Part shown: positions 8,863 through 20,544 of the stretch, one piece after another | Numbering within the stretch: the stretch's first letter is position 1 | Layout: the number at the start of each line of letters is the position of its first letter | Assembly (NCBI RefSeq): GCF_002174125.1 | Contig: NZ_NEXX01000001.1 | Location: forward strand, 558,001 to 622,000 | Source: Acinetobacter populi | GTDB lineage: Bacteria; Pseudomonadota; Gammaproteobacteria; Pseudomonadales; Moraxellaceae | Length of the DNA stretch: 64,000 bases | Direction of reading: 5' to 3' | Translations under genes and position numbers: made by a program | Notes under the pieces: generated by a model | The model's input: only the letters and a program-made list of their open reading frames with translations | Told to the model about the DNA's origin: nothing | Databases searched by the model: none

Positions 8863-9855
8863 TTAGCAATGCAATGATTGTTCACTGATAAATTTGGCTA
8901 AATTACAGATGTTGAAAGTGGTTGGCATTGGACATTGATAACGTTGCGCCAGTTCAAATACCGCCGTCGCAATACTGTTTAATTCCAGTGGTCGTTTATG
9001 TTGAAAGTCCTGCCACATTGAGGTATGAACCTCCCCCATTTCGCTACCAAGTTTTAGAAAACTATGAGGATCAATGCTAATTCTGGCACCATAGCTGACA
9101 GCAACCAGGCGTATTTCCTGCATGATTTCTGTGACGACAGGTAATAGTTGTGGATGAGAATAGATATCTTTTAAGGTGGCACCCGTAACAACCGACAAGG
9201 GATTGGAACTTAAATTAGCAATAACTTTGGTCCAGATCTGATCACGGATATTTTCAACTGCTCGTGCTTCGATCCCGGTATCCTGAAACATTAACTTTAG
9301 TGCTTGTAGCCGGTCACTTGATTGATGATTAGGTTCACCAAAAATCAATAAATATGGATTATCGGATTGTACTTTCCCATACCCATGTAACTGCGCCGTG
9401 ATAAATACCACTGCGCCAATCAAGTGCTGTAATGGGAAATACTTAATCAAATAATGATCTTGATCCAGACATTGTATTACTTCGACTTGGTCATCTTGCT
9501 GTCCGATATAAAAATACCAGAAAGGAATACCGTTCATGAGTGGAATCAATAGAGTTTGATCGTACAGCACAGGCAGAATATCAGTCAGTACATTTCGCAA
9601 CGCATCTGCTTTAGTTGCAATAAAGACCACATCCTGCACGGGCAATAATGCAGTATCCTCTAATACCTGGTAAGGTTTAACATGATGTTCACCGGTTAAA
9701 TCTTTAAGATGAATACCATTCTTTAGCAATGCCTGTCGATTTTCACCACGGGCGATCAAGGCTACATGATCAAATCCGGCTAGAATCAATCGAGCTGCTA
9801 CCGTACAACCAATTGCACCAGCACCCACGATACAAATCTTTGTCTGTTTATCCAT
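8863..9855 (-). CDS. Ketopantoate reductase-like NADPH oxidoreductase (ApbA/PanE family)
   Basis: 330 residues. The N-terminal Rossmann motif ICIVGAGAIGCTVAARL is clear, FIATKAD follows in the nucleotide-binding half, and the C-terminal catalytic domain has the family lysine in IWTKVIANLSSNPLSVVTG. Family members reduce 2-oxo acids to 2-hydroxy acids. Its place between an ABC importer and a class II aldolase argues against housekeeping PanE and for a catabolic role on an imported 2-oxo or 2-hydroxy acid. It begins 14 bases after livF. Confidence 0.75.
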   Translation of the reverse strand: MDKQTKICIVGAGAIGCTVAARLILAGFDHVALIARGENRQALLKNGIHLKDLTGEHHVKPYQVLEDTALLPVQDVVFIATKADALRNVLTDILPVLYDQTLLIPLMNGIPFWYFYIGQQDDQVEVIQCLDQDHYLIKYFPLQHLIGAVVFITAQLHGYGKVQSDNPYLLIFGEPNHQSSDRLQALKLMFQDTGIEARAVENIRDQIWTKVIANLSSNPLSVVTGATLKDIYSHPQLLPVVTEIMQEIRLVAVSYGARISIDPHSFLKLGSEMGEVHTSMWQDFQHKRPLELNSIATAVFELAQRYQCPMPTTFNICNLAKFISEQSLHC

Positions 9856-9869
9856 TGCTATCGCACCTT

Positions 9870-10643
9870 CTAGATTGCCAGCACATCTTGATGCTTGCTA
9901 TTGATGCCGAGATAGCTCTCGATAATACGTGGATCTTCAACCAGATCTGCCCCGCGACCTTGCATGGATAATTCACCCATTTCCAGCACATAGGCATAAT
10001 CCGCAAGTCTGAGTGCCGCGCGAGCATTTTGTTCAACCAATAAAATGGAAACGCCTTGTCCACGTAACTGATCAATGATCTTGAAAATTTCACGAGTAAT
10101 TAAAGGTGCCAAACCCAGACTAGGTTCATCCAGCATCAATAATTTAGGTTTTGCCATCAAAGCCCGACCAACCGCCAACATCTGACGTTCGCCACCGGAC
10201 AAAGTTCCAGCCTCCTGACCGCATCGTTCTTTTAAGCGAGGGAAAATACTATATACCTGCTCCAGTGTGTCTTTATAGCTACGATCGCCATGACGATAAC
10301 GCTGAAATGCACCCAACATCAAATTGTCTTCTATACTCATCGAACTAAAGAGTTCACGCTTTTCCGGTACAAGTCCAAGTCCACGCACCACCATGCGTTC
10401 GATCTGCGGGCATTGTCCAATTTCACCATCAAACTCCACATGACCTTTTGAACCCAATACACCCATAATGGCAGACAATAACGTAGTTTTCCCAGCACCA
10501 TTTGGCCCCACCACAGAAACAATCTGACCTTCATTAACCCGCATATTAAAGTTTAGCAATGCCTCGACCTTGCCATAAGCCACACTTAAGTTTTTGACTT
10601 CTAGCAACGACTTACCTTGATCATTTTGTTCAATCATACTCAT
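9870..10643 (-). CDS. Branched-chain-type ABC transporter ATPase, LivF-like
   Basis: A 257-residue ATPase with Walker A GPNGAGKTT at 46-54, ABC signature LSGGERQ at 148-154 and Walker B LLMLDEP at 168-174, followed by the switch histidine-region sequence LLVEQNARAALRLADYAYVLE typical of LivF (H replaced by N, as usual in this subfamily). The start has GGAGGT 7-8 bases upstream and overlaps the preceding livM-livG gene by 4 bases (ATGA), so the two are translationally coupled. It powers uptake with the fused LivM-LivG protein. Confidence 0.88.
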   Translation of the reverse strand: MSMIEQNDQGKSLLEVKNLSVAYGKVEALLNFNMRVNEGQIVSVVGPNGAGKTTLLSAIMGVLGSKGHVEFDGEIGQCPQIERMVVRGLGLVPEKRELFSSMSIEDNLMLGAFQRYRHGDRSYKDTLEQVYSIFPRLKERCGQEAGTLSGGERQMLAVGRALMAKPKLLMLDEPSLGLAPLITREIFKIIDQLRGQGVSILLVEQNARAALRLADYAYVLEMGELSMQGRGADLVEDPRIIESYLGINSKHQDVLAI

Positions 10644-12442
10644 GCTGCACCTCCGAGATAAGCTTCCAGTACCGCTTCATTTTTCTGGATTTCTTCGGGT
10701 AATCCTTCGGCAATTTTCTGTCCGAATTCCATGACCACCACGCGATCCACTAAATTCATGACAAAATCCATATCGTGCTCAACCAGCAAAATTGCCATGC
10801 CTTCGGACTTCAGTTTGCCGAGTAAATCTGCCAAAGCGCGCTTCTCTTGAAAACGCAATCCAGCAGCTGGCTCATCTAACAACAATAAAGACGGTCTAGC
10901 ACATAAAGCACGGGCAATTTCCAGAATACGTTGCTGTCCCAGTGCTAGATTACCTGCTTCGGTATAGAGATAATCGCCCAGACCAACACGCTCAAGCTGC
11001 GCCTTTGCTTCGTTTAAAAGATTGTTTTCTTCTTCCCGATCCAACAGCAACATGGAGGCAATCACACCTTTATCACCACGCAAATGGGCACCAATGGCAA
11101 CATTCTCAAGTACCGTCATTTCCGGTAAAATCTTGACGTGCTGAAATGTTCGGCTTAAACCTTTTTTGGCAATTTCGCGGGAACTCTGTCCATTGATTTT
11201 TTCACCCAGAAAGATGACATCACCACTAGTCGGTACATCAACCCCGGAAAGCTGATTAAACATGGTACTTTTACCGGCCCCATTCGGACCAATCAGTGCC
11301 AGAATTTCACCTGCATGGATAGACAAATTCATCTGGTTATTAGCGACCAGACCACCAAATTTTTTGGTCACATCTTTTGCTTCCAAAATCACCGAACCTT
11401 TTAATGGAAATTCCAGAGAAGGTAATTCCCGTGTCGGTGGGGTAATGGCAAAATGCTGATCTTTTGCACGGAATTTTTGTGGCACGAGTTTGACAATCAT
11501 GGGCCATAGTCCGGCAGGTGCTTTTTGCATCAAAACCACGATTAATAAACCGAACACGATGGTTTCATAATGCCCTTCTGAACCAAAAATTACTGGCAGA
11601 AAATCCTGTAACCATTGCCGCGCCATGGTAAAAATACCCGCACCCAGAATTGCACCCCAAATGCTGCCAACACCGCCTAACAGCGCCATAAATAGATAGT
11701 CAATACCAGCCTGCAAACCAAATGGTGTTGGATTAATAAATGCCTGATTGTGTGCATAAAGCCAACCGGAAATAGAGGCATAGATTGAAGCGATGACAAA
11801 AATTACCATTTTTGAACGAAAGGTATTCACGCCCATAGATTCCGCCATAATCTGCCCGCCATTGAGTGCACGAATGGCACGACCCTCTCTGGAATTTAAG
11901 AGATTTTTGGTCAGAAGAATGGCAATAAAAAGAATTACCCAAATGAGATAAAACATTTTATTGCTGCTATCAAGGGTGTAATCCAGTAGATGAATGCTTG
12001 GGATATTGGATATGCCAGAAGGTCCACCCAGACTATCAATGGTAGAAAAGAAATAATACAGCGAGATACCCCAAGCAATTGTACCCAGTGGCAGATAATG
12101 CCCAGAGAGTTTTAGCGTTAATCCACCGACCAAAATTGCCGAGATGATGGTAATCATAATACCCAGAATTAATGCCATCCAAGGACTACCATTGGTCCAG
12201 GCCAGCCATTGTGGTAACTGTTCGGTGGCAGAAATATAGGCCGTGGTATAAGCACCAATTCCGACCAAGGCAGCCTGACCAAAACTAGTCATACCGCCAA
12301 CACCTGTCAGCAAAATCAGTCCCAAAACCACCAGTGCATTCAAACCAATATAATTCAATAAAGTGACCTGATAAGCAGGTAGAATTAATGGACTAACCAA
12401 AGTGATGAGTGCGAAAGCCAATAGCAAATACTTCGTTTTCAT
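10640..12442 (-). CDS. Fused ABC transporter permease-ATPase, LivM-LivG type
   Basis: A 600-residue fusion. Residues about 1-320 form a LivM-type permease with many hydrophobic segments and the motif GRAIRALNGGQIMAESMGVN. A linker then leads into a LivG-type ATPase: Walker A GPNGAGKST near 384-392, the LivG-style signature LALGQQRILEIARAL near 500, and Walker B LLLLDEPAAGL near 520. In many bacteria these are two genes. Both boundaries overlap neighbours by 4 bases. The ligand class is unknown; such importers take branched amino acids, amides or aromatic acids. Confidence 0.88.
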   Translation of the reverse strand: MKTKYLLLAFALITLVSPLILPAYQVTLLNYIGLNALVVLGLILLTGVGGMTSFGQAALVGIGAYTTAYISATEQLPQWLAWTNGSPWMALILGIMITIISAILVGGLTLKLSGHYLPLGTIAWGISLYYFFSTIDSLGGPSGISNIPSIHLLDYTLDSSNKMFYLIWVILFIAILLTKNLLNSREGRAIRALNGGQIMAESMGVNTFRSKMVIFVIASIYASISGWLYAHNQAFINPTPFGLQAGIDYLFMALLGGVGSIWGAILGAGIFTMARQWLQDFLPVIFGSEGHYETIVFGLLIVVLMQKAPAGLWPMIVKLVPQKFRAKDQHFAITPPTRELPSLEFPLKGSVILEAKDVTKKFGGLVANNQMNLSIHAGEILALIGPNGAGKSTMFNQLSGVDVPTSGDVIFLGEKINGQSSREIAKKGLSRTFQHVKILPEMTVLENVAIGAHLRGDKGVIASMLLLDREEENNLLNEAKAQLERVGLGDYLYTEAGNLALGQQRILEIARALCARPSLLLLDEPAAGLRFQEKRALADLLGKLKSEGMAILLVEHDMDFVMNLVDRVVVMEFGQKIAEGLPEEIQKNEAVLEAYLGGAA

Positions 12443-13476
12443 TCACCATCCTCCTCTGAATGACGGGAAGTTAAAGACTTCCAAATTAAGAAAGGAATAA
12501 TGATCGTAAACACAATAATCTCTTTATAATCACTGGCCCAGAACATTGAAAAAGACTCAATTAATCCAACTGCGATCGATCCGATTGCTGCAACAGGAAA
12601 ACTCACCAGCCCACCAATAATGGCGCCGACAAAACCTTTTAAGCTGATTAAAAAGCCAGAATCGTAATACAAGGTGGTGACAGGAGAAATTAAAATGCCA
12701 GAGAGTGCACCAATAAATGCAGCCAATGCAAAGGTAACCTTTCCGGCAAATATAGGTGAGATTCCCATCAATTGCGCCCCCACACGATTAACTGCTGTAG
12801 CATGTAAGGCCTTGCCGTACAATGTTTTTCCGAAGAAATACCATAATGCAATGATCAAAATCAGAAACGCAGCCAAAATACATAAAGTCTGGCTACTCAC
12901 ACTTAAGCTGCCAAGTTCAAAACTTGCATCACTAAACGGTTGTGTCTGAGCACCATTTGGTCCAAAAATCACCAAACCAATACCGACTAGAGCGACATGT
13001 GCTGCAATAGAAACGATCAGTAAGACTAGAGACTTTGCCGAAGCAATCGGTTGAAAACAGCTACGATAGAGCATCGGACCCAATGGGGTAAGAATTGCCA
13101 GTGTAAACAGAATCTGTAAAAACATGGGTAAGGTGGCCAAAGGCAGTTGGTACATGGCACCCACCAATATCGCAATATAGATACCCAAGGCAATTTTCAT
13201 TTTCCAGTTAAAATAAACGTGATGTCTAAAATAGGCATAGCCATCCAACAGCACATTGATGATAAAAAGTGCAACAAGCAACCAGACAATCGTACTTGGT
13301 GTTCCTGCCTGTATAGATGCCAGCGTTAATGCACCAAAAACAGTAAACTCACCCAGCGGAATTAATAAAATACGGGTAACCGTAAAGACCAGAATAATAC
13401 ACAGTGCCAGTAAGGCATAAATTGCCCCACTGGTGATCCCATCCTGACCTAAAATTAATGCGATGTTAAAATCCAT
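12439..13476 (-). CDS. Branched-chain-type ABC transporter permease, LivH-like
   Basis: A 345-residue inner-membrane protein with eight or more hydrophobic segments. It has the LivH-type start GITSGAIYALLALCIILVF, the cytoplasmic motif GKALHATAVNRVGAQLMGIS that contacts the ATPase, and a GGLVSFPVAAIGSIAVGLIES segment near the end. It is longer than E. coli LivH (308), with extra hydrophobic sequence around residues 60-110. It lies 103 bases after the binding-protein gene and overlaps the fused gene by 4 bases. Confidence 0.85.
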   Translation of the reverse strand: MDFNIALILGQDGITSGAIYALLALCIILVFTVTRILLIPLGEFTVFGALTLASIQAGTPSTIVWLLVALFIINVLLDGYAYFRHHVYFNWKMKIALGIYIAILVGAMYQLPLATLPMFLQILFTLAILTPLGPMLYRSCFQPIASAKSLVLLIVSIAAHVALVGIGLVIFGPNGAQTQPFSDASFELGSLSVSSQTLCILAAFLILIIALWYFFGKTLYGKALHATAVNRVGAQLMGISPIFAGKVTFALAAFIGALSGILISPVTTLYYDSGFLISLKGFVGAIIGGLVSFPVAAIGSIAVGLIESFSMFWASDYKEIIVFTIIIPFLIWKSLTSRHSEEDGE

Positions 13477-13579
13477 ATACCTTACCCTGTTTCATTTTTT
13501 AGAGACAAAACCTCTCCAAGAGATATTTATCCCCAAAAAATTAAGTTTTGAATAAGTTAGAAAATAGTTAAACTAAAAA

Positions 13580-14725
13580 TTATTTCAGTAACTTCCATTG
13601 ACCATTGCTTACAGTAATCATGACGCGGCCACGTTGATCAAAACCACTGTGGTCAGTCGGTGTCATGTTATAAACACCCTGTGTTCCGGCAAGATTTTTG
13701 GTGTTTTCCAGTGCACTGCGCAAGGCTTGGCGGAATTGTAAAGAACCCGGTTTTGCCTGTTTCAAGGCAATTGGTACTGCTTTTTCCAACAATAAACCTG
13801 CATCATAAACATTTGCACCAAAAGTCGCGGGATAGCTGCCATAAAGTTTTTTATAATTATTCATATAGTTTAAGGCAACAGCTTTAGATGGATTACTATT
13901 TGGAATTTCATCAATCACCAGCATCAAACTTGCCGCCAAAATTGTATTATTGACTTTATTGCCACCCATTTTCAGAAATTGATCTAGGGCTGCACCATGC
14001 GTTTGATACATTTGTCCGCGATAGCCACGATCATACAATGCAGTTTGTGGTGTTACCGCAGAACTTCCCGGTGCTGCAACTAAAATTGCCTGTGGTTTTT
14101 TGGCAATCAGCTTAAGTGCCTGCCCGGTGAGTGAGGTATCCTGACGCTGAAAACTTTCTTTGGCAACAATACTAATACCATTTTTTGCTGCCAGTGAAGT
14201 CACCACTTTATTCCAGTTATCTCCATACGGATCAGCGGTCCCAATAAACCCTAAAGTTTTGATTTTACGCTTCACCATATCCTGAATCAGTGCAGATGCA
14301 ATCAGATCATCATTTTGTGTGGTCTTAAATACCCATTTTTTTTGTGCATCCATCGGTAATACCGCACTGGATGTACCTACCGGAGCCAATAAAGGTACGC
14401 CTGCCTTGGCAACTGTACCAATCACCGCCATGACATTAGGTGAACCTGAAGGTCCGATAATCGCATCAACATTATTTTCCTTGATCAGCTTATTCACCGC
14501 CTTGACAGAAGCGGTCGGATCACTGGCATCATCAATCGAAATATAGCGAACTGTCTGACCGCCTAATGTTTTGGGTAATAATGCAATGGTATTTTTCTGT
14601 GGAATACCGACCATTGCAACGGGTCCACTTGAAGATGTCACAACACCAATTTTAATATCAGCAAAAGCGGCTGACATGCTACCTGTTAAAATGGCGCCAA
14701 ATAGGGCTGTCTTGATGAAATTCAT
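13580..14725 (-). CDS. ABC transporter periplasmic binding protein, LivK-like
   Basis: 381 residues from the ATG chosen here, which has GAGGAG 9 bases upstream and starts a clean signal peptide MNFIKTALFGAILTGSMSAAFA; a longer frame to 14779 lacks both. The mature part follows the Leu/Ile/Val-binding fold: IKIGVVTSSSGPVAMVG, DAIIGPSGSPNVMAV, KTTQNDDLIASAL. It would capture the substrate and deliver it to LivH/LivMG/LivF. It is the first gene of the operon, so the promoter should lie in 14726-15008. Substrate unknown; aromatic or indolic acids are possible from context only. Confidence 0.85.
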   Translation of the reverse strand: MNFIKTALFGAILTGSMSAAFADIKIGVVTSSSGPVAMVGIPQKNTIALLPKTLGGQTVRYISIDDASDPTASVKAVNKLIKENNVDAIIGPSGSPNVMAVIGTVAKAGVPLLAPVGTSSAVLPMDAQKKWVFKTTQNDDLIASALIQDMVKRKIKTLGFIGTADPYGDNWNKVVTSLAAKNGISIVAKESFQRQDTSLTGQALKLIAKKPQAILVAAPGSSAVTPQTALYDRGYRGQMYQTHGAALDQFLKMGGNKVNNTILAASLMLVIDEIPNSNPSKAVALNYMNNYKKLYGSYPATFGANVYDAGLLLEKAVPIALKQAKPGSLQFRQALRSALENTKNLAGTQGVYNMTPTDHSGFDQRGRVMITVSNGQWKLLK

Positions 14726-14962
14726 GCCAAACTCTCCTCTTAGTTTGATGTCATGCTCAATACAATTTGATTGAAACATCTAAATATTACATACAGTATT
14801 TATGCAGTATCCATGCCACATTTATTATTTTATAAAAATTTTTAAAATTATATATATCAATAACTTACAATAAAAATTTAAGCAAAAAAGAATTTAAAAT
14901 AAAAATATACTTTTCAACTAATTTTATGCCCTAAAATAAACCCAATACTGATAAAAGTGCAT

Positions 14963-14991
14963 AAAAAAAGCCCACTTTTTCAGTAGGCTTT
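14963..14991 (-). terminator. Terminator after the OprD-type porin gene
   Basis: On the minus strand a 9-bp stem with one mismatch (AAAGCCTAC/GTGGGCTTT) is followed by seven T, 18 bases after the porin stop. Confidence 0.75.
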
Positions 14992-15008
14992 CAATATCAA
15001 AAATAAGT

Positions 15009-16295
15009 TTAGAATTTATATGTATAAGTTGCAATTAAACGATTTTCCTGCCATTTTGCCCCAGGATTATTAGTCGTTTTATCATACTTGGTATCGGTGT
15101 TGATATTCATCCATTGCAACCCCAAACCTTTAAGTTTACCTTCGGGAACGACATAGCTCAGCATGAAACTTTTTTCAATTTCCGTATTATCACTCATACC
15201 CGCACGATAAATATTATCGCCATGTAAATAACGCAAAGTCGTTGATAAACCTGGTAAACCCAATCCTTTAAAATCATAACGATATAAAATATGCCAAGTC
15301 ATCTCTTCCGGACTTACAAAACCCAAATTAGACCATGCATGTAAAAATGGTTGGGGTGCATAACCAGTTAAAGTAGGAAAAGTACTTGGGCCTTCATTTT
15401 TCCTTACCCCTGTAGAGAATAAATGATCACCATTTTGAATAGTTGTCATTAAGCCATAGGATTGACTGTCTATTTTCCCATAAAATGCATCACCATCTTC
15501 CTTATTATTAAAATAACGACCATCGATGCTAACTTTTGCACCGCCAATCTGAGTACTATAGGCTAGCTTAGCATAATGTTGTTGATAGATATCTTCTAAC
15601 TGACCATACCAATATGAACCAGATATTTTGGGTGTAAAATTATAATCTAGGCCAATAAAATTCAGACCATCACTCCCCAATGCATTTGGATTAGAACTGG
15701 CCTGCCCAGTAAATAAACTGATTTTTCGATATTCATCATCTTCCCGACCATTAATACGAGTCAAACGGCCTGCACTAACTTTTAGATCTTTAATATCTTT
15801 TGACTCTAGCATTGCACCAGCATAGCTGGTTACTAACTGCCGTGAATCATCAATAAATGCAACAGGTGTCATTGGATATAATTCACCAACTTTTAATTCG
15901 GTTTCATTATATTTCAATTTTAATGTCGCCCCATATTTCACATAATCATTATATTGCTCACCTTTTACTGTATCAAAAGGAATAATAGTATCAGCACGCT
16001 TTGCATTATGATCATTTAATCGAAAAGCATATTGTACAGATGCATCCAAACCAATCTGAATTGGTGTATCCGTATAACCTGATTTAAACTTACCAGAAAC
16101 TGCCTGTGTCCAACTTCCAATATCAGGCCTTTTAACCCGATCAAAACTACGATCAATATAAAAATTTCTTAAATAAATCGATGATTCACTGTCCTCTAAA
16201 AAATCTGCATAAACATTTTGAAAACCCATTGCACTTATTAATAAAGCCAAATAGGTTTTATTATTACCAGTATAAAACTTTGCTTTAACAGACAT
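15009..16295 (-). CDS. OprD-family outer-membrane porin
   Basis: 428 residues with a signal peptide ending near FQNVYA-DFLEDS. OprD-type landmarks are the N-terminal SSIYLRNFYIDRSFD, GSWTQAVSGKFKSGYTD, the inner GLDASVQYAF strand, GDHLFSTGVRKNEG, and a C-terminal aromatic residue (TYTYKF) as in outer-membrane barrels. Such porins admit small acids, amino acids or aromatic acids. The gene is separate from the importer operon, with its own terminator, but the pair could form an uptake route across both membranes. Substrate not readable. Confidence 0.85.
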   Translation of the reverse strand: MSVKAKFYTGNNKTYLALLISAMGFQNVYADFLEDSESSIYLRNFYIDRSFDRVKRPDIGSWTQAVSGKFKSGYTDTPIQIGLDASVQYAFRLNDHNAKRADTIIPFDTVKGEQYNDYVKYGATLKLKYNETELKVGELYPMTPVAFIDDSRQLVTSYAGAMLESKDIKDLKVSAGRLTRINGREDDEYRKISLFTGQASSNPNALGSDGLNFIGLDYNFTPKISGSYWYGQLEDIYQQHYAKLAYSTQIGGAKVSIDGRYFNNKEDGDAFYGKIDSQSYGLMTTIQNGDHLFSTGVRKNEGPSTFPTLTGYAPQPFLHAWSNLGFVSPEEMTWHILYRYDFKGLGLPGLSTTLRYLHGDNIYRAGMSDNTEIEKSFMLSYVVPEGKLKGLGLQWMNINTDTKYDKTTNNPGAKWQENRLIATYTYKF

Positions 16296-16663
16296 AATTA
16301 AACCCTTCCAAAAAATATAACCAACCCATAAACCCGACTAAAACTATGTTATTTTTTAATTGAAATGTCAATTTTATGAAACGCACTAAAAATGCACAAA
16401 ACCGCCAAAGAAAAAATTTAAAACTATATGTATGCCATGATTGTGCAAAATTAAAATAACAAATGAGAATAAATTTCAACCAGCAAATTTAAGCCATATT
16501 TTTATGTGATTTTTCTAATAATTTAACTTTTCTTTAAATATTTTATTACAATTTGACAGTTAATATTAATTATAATGCACCAAATAAATTCATGGTATTT
16601 TATACAATTTTTATGGAATAATTATTGCATGAATAACTCTTTTATTTTAAAGAGTGCACCTTA
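16296..16663. promoter_or_regulatory. Divergent promoter region, porin and HD genes
   Basis: 368 A+T-rich bases between divergent starts. TTGACA occurs at about 16554, and a TGCACCAA box lies at 16576-16583. The same heptamer occurs upstream of iacH (25374-25380), which also carries TTGGTGC/GCACCAA arms. No clear -10 at proper spacing could be assigned. Confidence 0.35.
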
Positions 16664-17239
16664 ATGAGCAGTTTATCAAAGGCAAAATTTAAAAATATTA
16701 TTGAAAGTGAACAAAGTGATTTTAAAATCATTGCTGAACACTTTAAATTATTTAAGAAAAATCATACACAACGAATAATTGATCATTTACTTTTATTAAA
16801 AGATGATCATGGTGGCTTTCCGGTTGATCGTTTAACACATTGTTTACAAACTGCGACATTGGCATATCAAGATGGGCGTGATCCTGAATATGTAGTTTGT
16901 GCATTGTTACATGATATTGGAGATACATTGGCGTGTTATAATCATGCCGATCTCGCCGCAACATTATTGGAACCTTTTATTAGTGAAAAAAATTACTGGA
17001 TGTTAAAACATCATGGTATTTTTCAGGGCTATTATTTTTTTCATCATATTGGACTGGATCGTTTTCAACGTAATCAATTTAAAGATCATCCTTATTTTAG
17101 TTATACAGAAGAGTTTTGCAGAAAATATGACTCTCCTGCTTTTGACCAAAATATGGAAACATTACCTTTAGAATTTTTCATCCCAATGCTGGAGCAAGTC
17201 CTTGCAACACCCAAAAAATCTTTATATAAAAATATTTAA
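16664..17239 (+). CDS. HD-domain protein (PhnZ/HD-oxygenase or phosphohydrolase type)
   Basis: 191 residues. The metal-binding HD pattern is clear: THCLQTATLAYQDG supplies the first histidine, ALLHDIGDTL the HD pair, and KHHGIFQG and FFHHIGLD further histidines. Length and layout resemble the small HD proteins that include PhnZ-type mixed-valent di-iron oxygenases, as well as simple phosphohydrolases; the sequence alone does not separate these. It is the only plus-strand gene between the porin and iacG, with a shared terminator against iacG. Function in this locus is unknown. Confidence 0.6.
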   Translation: MSSLSKAKFKNIIESEQSDFKIIAEHFKLFKKNHTQRIIDHLLLLKDDHGGFPVDRLTHCLQTATLAYQDGRDPEYVVCALLHDIGDTLACYNHADLAATLLEPFISEKNYWMLKHHGIFQGYYFFHHIGLDRFQRNQFKDHPYFSYTEEFCRKYDSPAFDQNMETLPLEFFIPMLEQVLATPKKSLYKNI

Positions 17240-17249
17240 TCCAAAAAAT

Positions 17250-17283
17250 AAAGCGAATAAAATAAATTCTATTCGCTTTTTTT
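17250..17283. terminator. Bidirectional terminator between HD gene and iacG
   Basis: A 10-bp perfect stem AAAGCGAATA/TATTCGCTTT with a 10-base loop has T runs on the plus side and A runs on the other, serving both convergent genes. Confidence 0.8.
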
Positions 17284-17296
17284 AATCTTTAACTAA

Positions 17297-19263
<1,967 letters not shown>

Positions 19264-19297
19264 GTTTACCTCTACGTTATGCCTCGGATCAATTGAT

Positions 19298-20035
19298 CTA
19301 GCGCATAAATAAACCACCATTGATATCCCAGGTTGCACCCGTCACAAAATAAGCGTTATCACTGGCCAGCAAGTCAACGGTTTGTGCAATAAACGTCATA
19401 CTTCCCAATGCCTTAACGGGAATATTATCAATAAACTGTTGCATCTTTTCCGCAGCGACAATGCTTTGTACCGCAGGTGAATCCATTGGACCTGGCGCAA
19501 TTGCATTCACTGTGACACCCTGTGCCGCAAATTGTTTGGCAAAAATTTTGGTCAAAGTCACAATCGCCCCTTTGCTGGCAGCATAGTGTGCCCCCGTTGC
19601 CGTACCGCCATTCTGTCCGGCCAGAGATGCCATATTGATGATACGTCCCGCGCCTTTTCCAGCCATATACTGACCCAGAATTTGACAAGCCTGAAATGTG
19701 CCACGCTGATTAATCTGCGTAACCCAATCAAATTCCGCTGCACTAATCTCCAAAACAGGGGTGGCTTTGGTGACCGAGGCATTATTGACCAACACATCCA
19801 GTCGCGAAAACTTCTCTTCAATCCATCGCACCGCCTGATAAAAATCATCTTCAAGCGAAATATCCAGCTTTAAGGCATACATGTTTTTTGCATACTGACT
19901 CCCTGCAATCGCTTCCTGTGCCTTTTCCAGACTGGTACCCGAAACAATCACCTGATAATCCTGACTCGCCAGATAGTCGGCAATCACATAACCCAAACCC
20001 GATGATGATCCTGTGATCAAGACAACTTTACCCAT
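19298..20035 (-). CDS. iacE: Short-chain dehydrogenase/reductase (IacE)
   Basis: 245 residues of a classical SDR: cofactor motif VLITGSSSGLGYVIADYL, NNAS at the usual place, catalytic serine in INMASLAGQNGG, YAASKGAIVTLTK with the catalytic Tyr and Lys, and NAIAPGPMDSPAV. The end, GATWDINGGLFM, is also typical. In the iac pathway IacE has been linked to processing of oxidised indole-acetate intermediates. It lies between the Rieske oxygenase genes and iacF. Confidence 0.85.
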   Translation of the reverse strand: MGKVVLITGSSSGLGYVIADYLASQDYQVIVSGTSLEKAQEAIAGSQYAKNMYALKLDISLEDDFYQAVRWIEEKFSRLDVLVNNASVTKATPVLEISAAEFDWVTQINQRGTFQACQILGQYMAGKGAGRIINMASLAGQNGGTATGAHYAASKGAIVTLTKIFAKQFAAQGVTVNAIAPGPMDSPAVQSIVAAEKMQQFIDNIPVKALGSMTFIAQTVDLLASDNAYFVTGATWDINGGLFMR

Positions 20036-20046
20036 TGTTCACCACC

Positions 20047-20532
20047 TTAAAGAAGATAACTAATACCCGCCAAGGTATCGGTTGAATTGATCAAATTGAT
20101 GATTTTGCGCTGAATCTTAAATTCACCCTCCGCATTGCGGACTAGGGTATATGTCACATCGGCGGTGTAATGACGCAGGTTTTCCTTACGAAACTCACGC
20201 AGATTCTGAGCACAACGCAACACCACGGTATTACCCTCTTCCTGCAAGATACGGACGCGTGAAACACTGCGTACGGTATTGGCTTTGGGTGAAGTGGAAA
20301 TCGCTTCACCATTTTCCAGACGCTCTACCCGTAACTGGCGCATATGATGATCGTCATAGGCATAATTCAGATGGTTTTCATAATCCGTCAATGCTGGATC
20401 AATCGGAATGATATATTTGCCATCTTTTTCCCATAGATTAAGCCAAGCCTGATATTCAGCATGATCCAGCATATCGGCTTCGGTCCAGATGAATGCTGTC
20501 ACTTCAGTTAATCGCTGTAATTGTTCGTTCAT
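20047..20532 (-). CDS. iacD: Ring-hydroxylating oxygenase small subunit (IacD)
   Basis: A 161-residue beta subunit of the cystatin/NTF2-like fold. It shows the family pattern LDHAEYQAWLNLWEKDGKYIIPID, then HHMRQLRVERLENG, SRVRILQEEGNTVVLRCAQNL and the closing IQRKIINLINSTDTLAGISYLL. It has no metal site of its own and stabilises the alpha subunit. It follows iacC by 12 bases. Confidence 0.85.
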   Translation of the reverse strand: MNEQLQRLTEVTAFIWTEADMLDHAEYQAWLNLWEKDGKYIIPIDPALTDYENHLNYAYDDHHMRQLRVERLENGEAISTSPKANTVRSVSRVRILQEEGNTVVLRCAQNLREFRKENLRHYTADVTYTLVRNAEGEFKIQRKIINLINSTDTLAGISYLL

Positions 20533-20544
20533 GTCTTCTCTATC

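Noticed and set aside
16554..16579. TTGACA with TATAAT as a sigma-70 promoter
   Set aside because: The two boxes are only 12 bases apart, too short for a working promoter.
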